Assembly: GCA_002437585.1 (NCBI GenBank)
Contig: DJQM01000018.1
Location: 1 to 15,474, forward strand
Direction of reading: 5' to 3'
Length of the DNA: 15,474 bases
Source: Clostridiales bacterium UBA6386
GTDB taxonomy: Bacteria; Bacillota; Clostridia; Oscillospirales; Oscillospiraceae
In this document: piece after piece, positions 13,550 to 15,474 of the stretch
How positions within the stretch are numbered: position 1 is the first letter of the stretch
Layout of the letters: every line of letters begins with the position of its first letter
Program-made: the position numbers and the translations under genes
The notes under the pieces: model-generated
Databases searched by the model: none
Told to the model about the DNA's origin: nothing
The model's input: only the letters and a program-made list of their open reading frames with translations

Positions 13550-13585
13550 ATAGAAAAAGCACCCGCTGTGAGTAGCAGGTGCTTT
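13550..13585 (-). terminator. Terminator/attenuator-like hairpin after the 53-residue gene
   Basis: The minus strand forms AAAGCACCTGCT-ACTCAC-AGCGGGTGCTTT, a 12-bp stem with one G-T pair, followed by TTCTA. The T tract is short, so partial termination is more likely than complete. It lies 10 bases after the stop of the first gene of the operon, and no clear new promoter was seen before the next gene. Confidence 0.6.
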
Positions 13586-13594
13586 CCGCATGGA

Positions 13595-13756
13595 TTATTT
13601 ATACTTATAGAGCTTTAGTAAGAGCGTGTTTACGTCCTCGGTGGGCATTCCCCTGGCAATGAGCTTGTTGCGGAATTGAATGAGGGCGTACTTTGCAAGG
13701 CGAAGCTCAGAATCACCCAAGGTTACATAACGCATTTCCTTCTTGACAAACAGCAT
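13595..13756 (-). CDS. Small 53-residue protein at the head of the transfer operon
   Basis: Function not recognised. The protein begins MLFVKKEMRYVTLGDSELRL and continues FRNKLIARGMPTEDVNTLLL. It shares the D-x-E-x-RL, FRN-x-LI, G-x-PTED-x-N-x-LL-x-K pattern with the 62-residue protein at 7721-7909, and the two are clear paralogues. The ATG at 13756 has AAAGGAGC about eight bases upstream. It is the first gene after the promoter at 13786-13814 and is followed by a terminator-like hairpin, so it may be made in larger amounts than the genes behind it. No membrane segment or signal peptide is seen. Confidence 0.8.
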   Translation of the reverse strand: MLFVKKEMRYVTLGDSELRLAKYALIQFRNKLIARGMPTEDVNTLLLKLYKYK

Positions 13757-13785
13757 AATGAATAGCTCCTTTGCTTTTTTCTCCT

Positions 13786-13814
13786 ATTATACCGCATTCA
13801 AACCCAGGTGACAA
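13786..13814 (-). promoter_or_regulatory. Probable main promoter of the transfer operon
   Basis: The minus strand reads TTGTCA (13809-13814), a 17-base spacer, then a perfect TATAAT (13786-13791). Transcription would start near 13779, about 23 bases before the ATG of the 53-residue gene. It lies in the short gap after the HipA-like gene. Apart from the toxin-antitoxin and IS promoters, it is the only strong promoter noticed ahead of the conjugation genes. Confidence 0.75.
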
Positions 13815-13842
13815 ATGTACGAACTGCCTGTGGTCCTTCATT

Positions 13843-14754
13843 TCACCGTGTTTCTTCCCTCGAAGATTTCTCCAGCTTCCGCAGCTTTTTTAGCGAGAAA
13901 TCAATGATTCTCGATTTGCGCTCAGACAGGATCGTCATATAGAACTCCCGCTGTAAATCTGACAACACGGGTGTTCCTGCAATAATCTGCTGGATTACAG
14001 CCATATCGATTCTGGGAGCAATACGTTTCAGCGCCTGGTTGCAATCCGCATTTTTCAGAGACGAGATAAACTCAAAATAATTGATTTTTCTGCCGTCGAG
14101 TACAATAGGCGACAGTGGCTGATTGAAAATTCTTAAGTTGAGCGCATTTCGATCCGAGAGGACTTCCTGCATCTTTTCTTCATCTGCTTGTGGGAACAAG
14201 CTGCTGCCGCAGTCAAATACAGGCGCAAGCTGCATCTCGTCAGTCTGTGTGTTATATAAAAATCCCCAGTTTCCATTATGTCGGTCCCAGTTTCCAATCA
14301 GGGCATCTACGATGAACATATCCCAGAAGCGTTCCTTTAGAAGCACTTCATCTATTGCGGTCTGCTGCTCGAATGTATCCAGAATGTCAGATAATTCTGT
14401 CCCATAGCCATTTCGCACAGAATCGACGATTTGATTCTTTAAGGAAGCAAAATCTTGAAGCACAATGCCGGGAGAAGTGAAATCACGGCAGGCAACAACG
14501 ATTTTTTCTTTTCCCTTTGGTGTATGGTAAGTGCCAAGCAGCACCTCCTGCACAGGAATACCCACGCTTTCAAAAATCTTGCATCCCAGATATTCCGAAA
14601 TACAGCTGTTGCTATAGCTAAGATCGGGATTCCTGGTTGGAATGGCCGGGAATTTCAGCATATAGATATTTCCGTTGTAGACAACGGAGATTTTACTGCC
14701 ATTTGCTCCTGCGTAAGTCTTCTTACGGATAGGAAGCCCCGTAAAGTCAATCAA
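13843..14754 (-). CDS. HipA-like serine/threonine kinase (toxin)
   Basis: A 303-residue protein of the HipA/CtkA-like kinase group. A lysine in YMLKFP (K34) fits the ATP-binding lysine. The segment DALIGNWDRHNGNWGFL (150-166) holds the catalytic aspartate D157 and the following asparagine, and APVFDCGSSL (177-186) holds the metal-binding aspartate D181. HipA toxins phosphorylate translation components such as aminoacyl-tRNA synthetases; the substrate here is unknown. At 303 residues it is shorter than classical HipA (about 440) and lacks a recognisable HipA N1 domain. The start is a TTG at 14754 that overlaps the antitoxin stop by four bases (TTGA). The motifs are intact, so it is probably active. 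Confidence 0.83.
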   Translation of the reverse strand: MIDFTGLPIRKKTYAGANGSKISVVYNGNIYMLKFPAIPTRNPDLSYSNSCISEYLGCKIFESVGIPVQEVLLGTYHTPKGKEKIVVACRDFTSPGIVLQDFASLKNQIVDSVRNGYGTELSDILDTFEQQTAIDEVLLKERFWDMFIVDALIGNWDRHNGNWGFLYNTQTDEMQLAPVFDCGSSLFPQADEEKMQEVLSDRNALNLRIFNQPLSPIVLDGRKINYFEFISSLKNADCNQALKRIAPRIDMAVIQQIIAGTPVLSDLQREFYMTILSERKSRIIDFSLKKLRKLEKSSREETR

Positions 14755-15212
14755 TCCAGTTCACCCGGCCTTTCAATATAGAGATATTTACTGCGTAGAT
14801 ACCATGCCTGATCCGGCGTTATCAAGTTTCCAACTTCGGCACTGTTAATATCGCTTTGTAGATTGCAATAATCGCAGTCCCAATCACTGTAGCCTTCGAA
14901 ATCTTTCTTTTTCCATGCAAGGACCATTTTTTGAATGGACTCCATTAGGAAGGGCGGCAAATCCTTTTCGAGATAACTTTGATCAATCGGTTTCCCAGTT
15001 ACAGAATCATATTCATGACAATCCATTTTCATGATTTCCTCCATACTGCATCCCAATGCTTCCGCCAATGCCCGAACTGTGCCGGCAGCGCATTTTTCAA
15101 GAGAACTTTTTCCGGAACAGATGTCCACAAGTGTGGTTTTGGGAATGCCGCTCATTTTTGACAGGTGGTATTTTGTGATACCATTTGCATCCAAGAAGTT
15201 TTGTAAATTCAT
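14751..15212 (-). CDS. HipB-like XRE-family antitoxin/regulator with a C-terminal extension
   Basis: A 153-residue protein. The N-terminal 65 residues form an XRE/Cro-type helix-turn-helix (ITKYHLSKMSGIPKTTLVDI, then LAEALGCSMEEIMKM). The C-terminal 85 residues (PPFLMESIQKMVLAWKKKD, then a Trp/Cys/Asp-rich stretch near DWDCDYCNLQSDIN) are longer than in classical HipB and unassigned; they may contact the kinase. The start is the second of two adjacent ATGs (15212), with GAGGTG six bases upstream; 15215 is equally possible. The open frame to 15275 is rejected because it contains the promoter. Its gene overlaps the HipA-like gene by four bases, and a palindrome in the promoter suggests autorepression. 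Confidence 0.82.
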   Translation of the reverse strand: MNLQNFLDANGITKYHLSKMSGIPKTTLVDICSGKSSLEKCAAGTVRALAEALGCSMEEIMKMDCHEYDSVTGKPIDQSYLEKDLPPFLMESIQKMVLAWKKKDFEGYSDWDCDYCNLQSDINSAEVGNLITPDQAWYLRSKYLYIERPGELD

Positions 15213-15236
15213 CATGATCACCTCGCTAATGTCTAC

Positions 15237-15265
15237 ATTATATCGGTATACCGACCTTGTGTCAA
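15237..15265 (-). promoter_or_regulatory. Consensus promoter of the hipBA-like pair with a palindromic operator in the spacer
   Basis: The minus strand reads TTGACA (15260-15265), 17 bases, then TATAAT (15237-15242), an exact sigma-70 consensus. The spacer contains the perfect 12-bp palindrome TCGGTATACCGA (15243-15254), directly next to the -10 box, well placed for repression by the XRE protein. Repressor binding is inferred. Confidence 0.85.
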
Positions 15266-15284
15266 TAGCAGCCATGCAGAGGCT

Positions 15285-15474
15285 TTACCGTTCCCATCCC
15301 CGGGATTCCCGCTGGGGCTGGATTTCGCCCTCCTCCGGTACACCATCCACAATCTCATTTTCCCGCTTGTCCATGTTCAGTAGAATATTCAGATGATCCA
15401 GACGCGCGGATTTTTCTTTCAGTTCCTCCTCTCTGGGAAAGGGCTTCGCAACCTCCTGTTTGGCGTTCTCAACC
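15285..15474 (-). CDS. C-terminal end of a large ICE protein, probably helicase/DNA methylase (partial)
   Basis: The last 62 codons of a gene that starts beyond the right edge. The readable part includes PFPREEELKEKSARLDHLN, then LLNMDKRENEIVDG and PQRESRGWER before TAA at 15285. This charged ending resembles the C-terminus of the very large SNF2-helicase/N6-methylase proteins found upstream of this gene set in clostridial ICEs. No catalytic motif is inside the window, so the call rests on memory of that ending and on position. The hipBA-like promoter begins about 20 bases after the stop and no terminator is seen. Confidence 0.6.
   Translation of the reverse strand, partial: VENAKQEVAKPFPREEELKEKSARLDHLNILLNMDKRENEIVDGVPEEGEIQPQRESRGWER

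Noticed and set aside
15216..15275. N-terminal extension of the HipB-like protein to the start at 15275
   Set aside because: This stretch contains the consensus promoter and palindrome, so it cannot be translated from that promoter.

Overview
The window is the core of an integrative and conjugative element (ICE) of the type common in gut Clostridia (Oscillospiraceae/Lachnospiraceae). The evidence is the gene order and protein families (MobC, MOBP-type relaxase, PcfB/DUF3801, ArdC-like, VirD4, Maff2, TrbL-like, PrgI, VirB4, a CD1108-like N-terminus, DUF3848, DUF3991/TOPRIM, YodL/DUF3846), strong AGGAGG ribosome binding sites, frequent TTG starts and moderately high GC. Every gene found lies on the minus strand, so the transfer region is transcribed from the right edge to the left edge.

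Right edge, 15474 to 13757: the last 62 codons of a large protein, probably the helicase/methylase of such elements. A compact HipB-HipA-like toxin-antitoxin pair follows with its own consensus promoter, which carries a perfect 12-bp palindrome in its spacer. Next comes a consensus promoter (TTGTCA-17-TATAAT) that appears to start the transfer operon.

Middle, 13756 to 7721: a 53-aa small protein, a terminator-like hairpin, DUF3848, a DUF3991/TOPRIM primase-like protein, a YodL-DUF3846 fusion and an undescribed 58-aa protein. A short non-coding segment with two hairpins (candidate oriT) precedes MobC, the relaxase, PcfB, an ArdC-like protein and a 62-aa small protein that is a paralogue of the 53-aa one. 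Together these process the transferred strand: MobC and relaxase nick at oriT, PcfB and VirD4 couple the relaxosome to the channel, and the TOPRIM and ArdC-like proteins probably act on transferred single-stranded DNA.

Left half, 7731 to 424: the mating channel: VirD4 coupling ATPase, a Maff2 protein with a signal peptide and two membrane segments, a TrbL/VirB6-like membrane protein, PrgI, VirB4, and the N-terminal part of a CD1108-like protein. A Phd/PIN-domain toxin-antitoxin cassette with its own promoter, operator repeats and terminator sits between trbL and prgI, followed by a cluster of hairpins. At the extreme left an IS21-family insertion sequence (start of istA, promoter and terminal repeats) abuts the CD1108-like gene and appears to truncate it.

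No tRNA, rRNA or CRISPR array was seen. Family names come from recognition of the protein sequences and were not checked by search. Several starts were moved from the longest open frame to a downstream start supported by a ribosome binding site.
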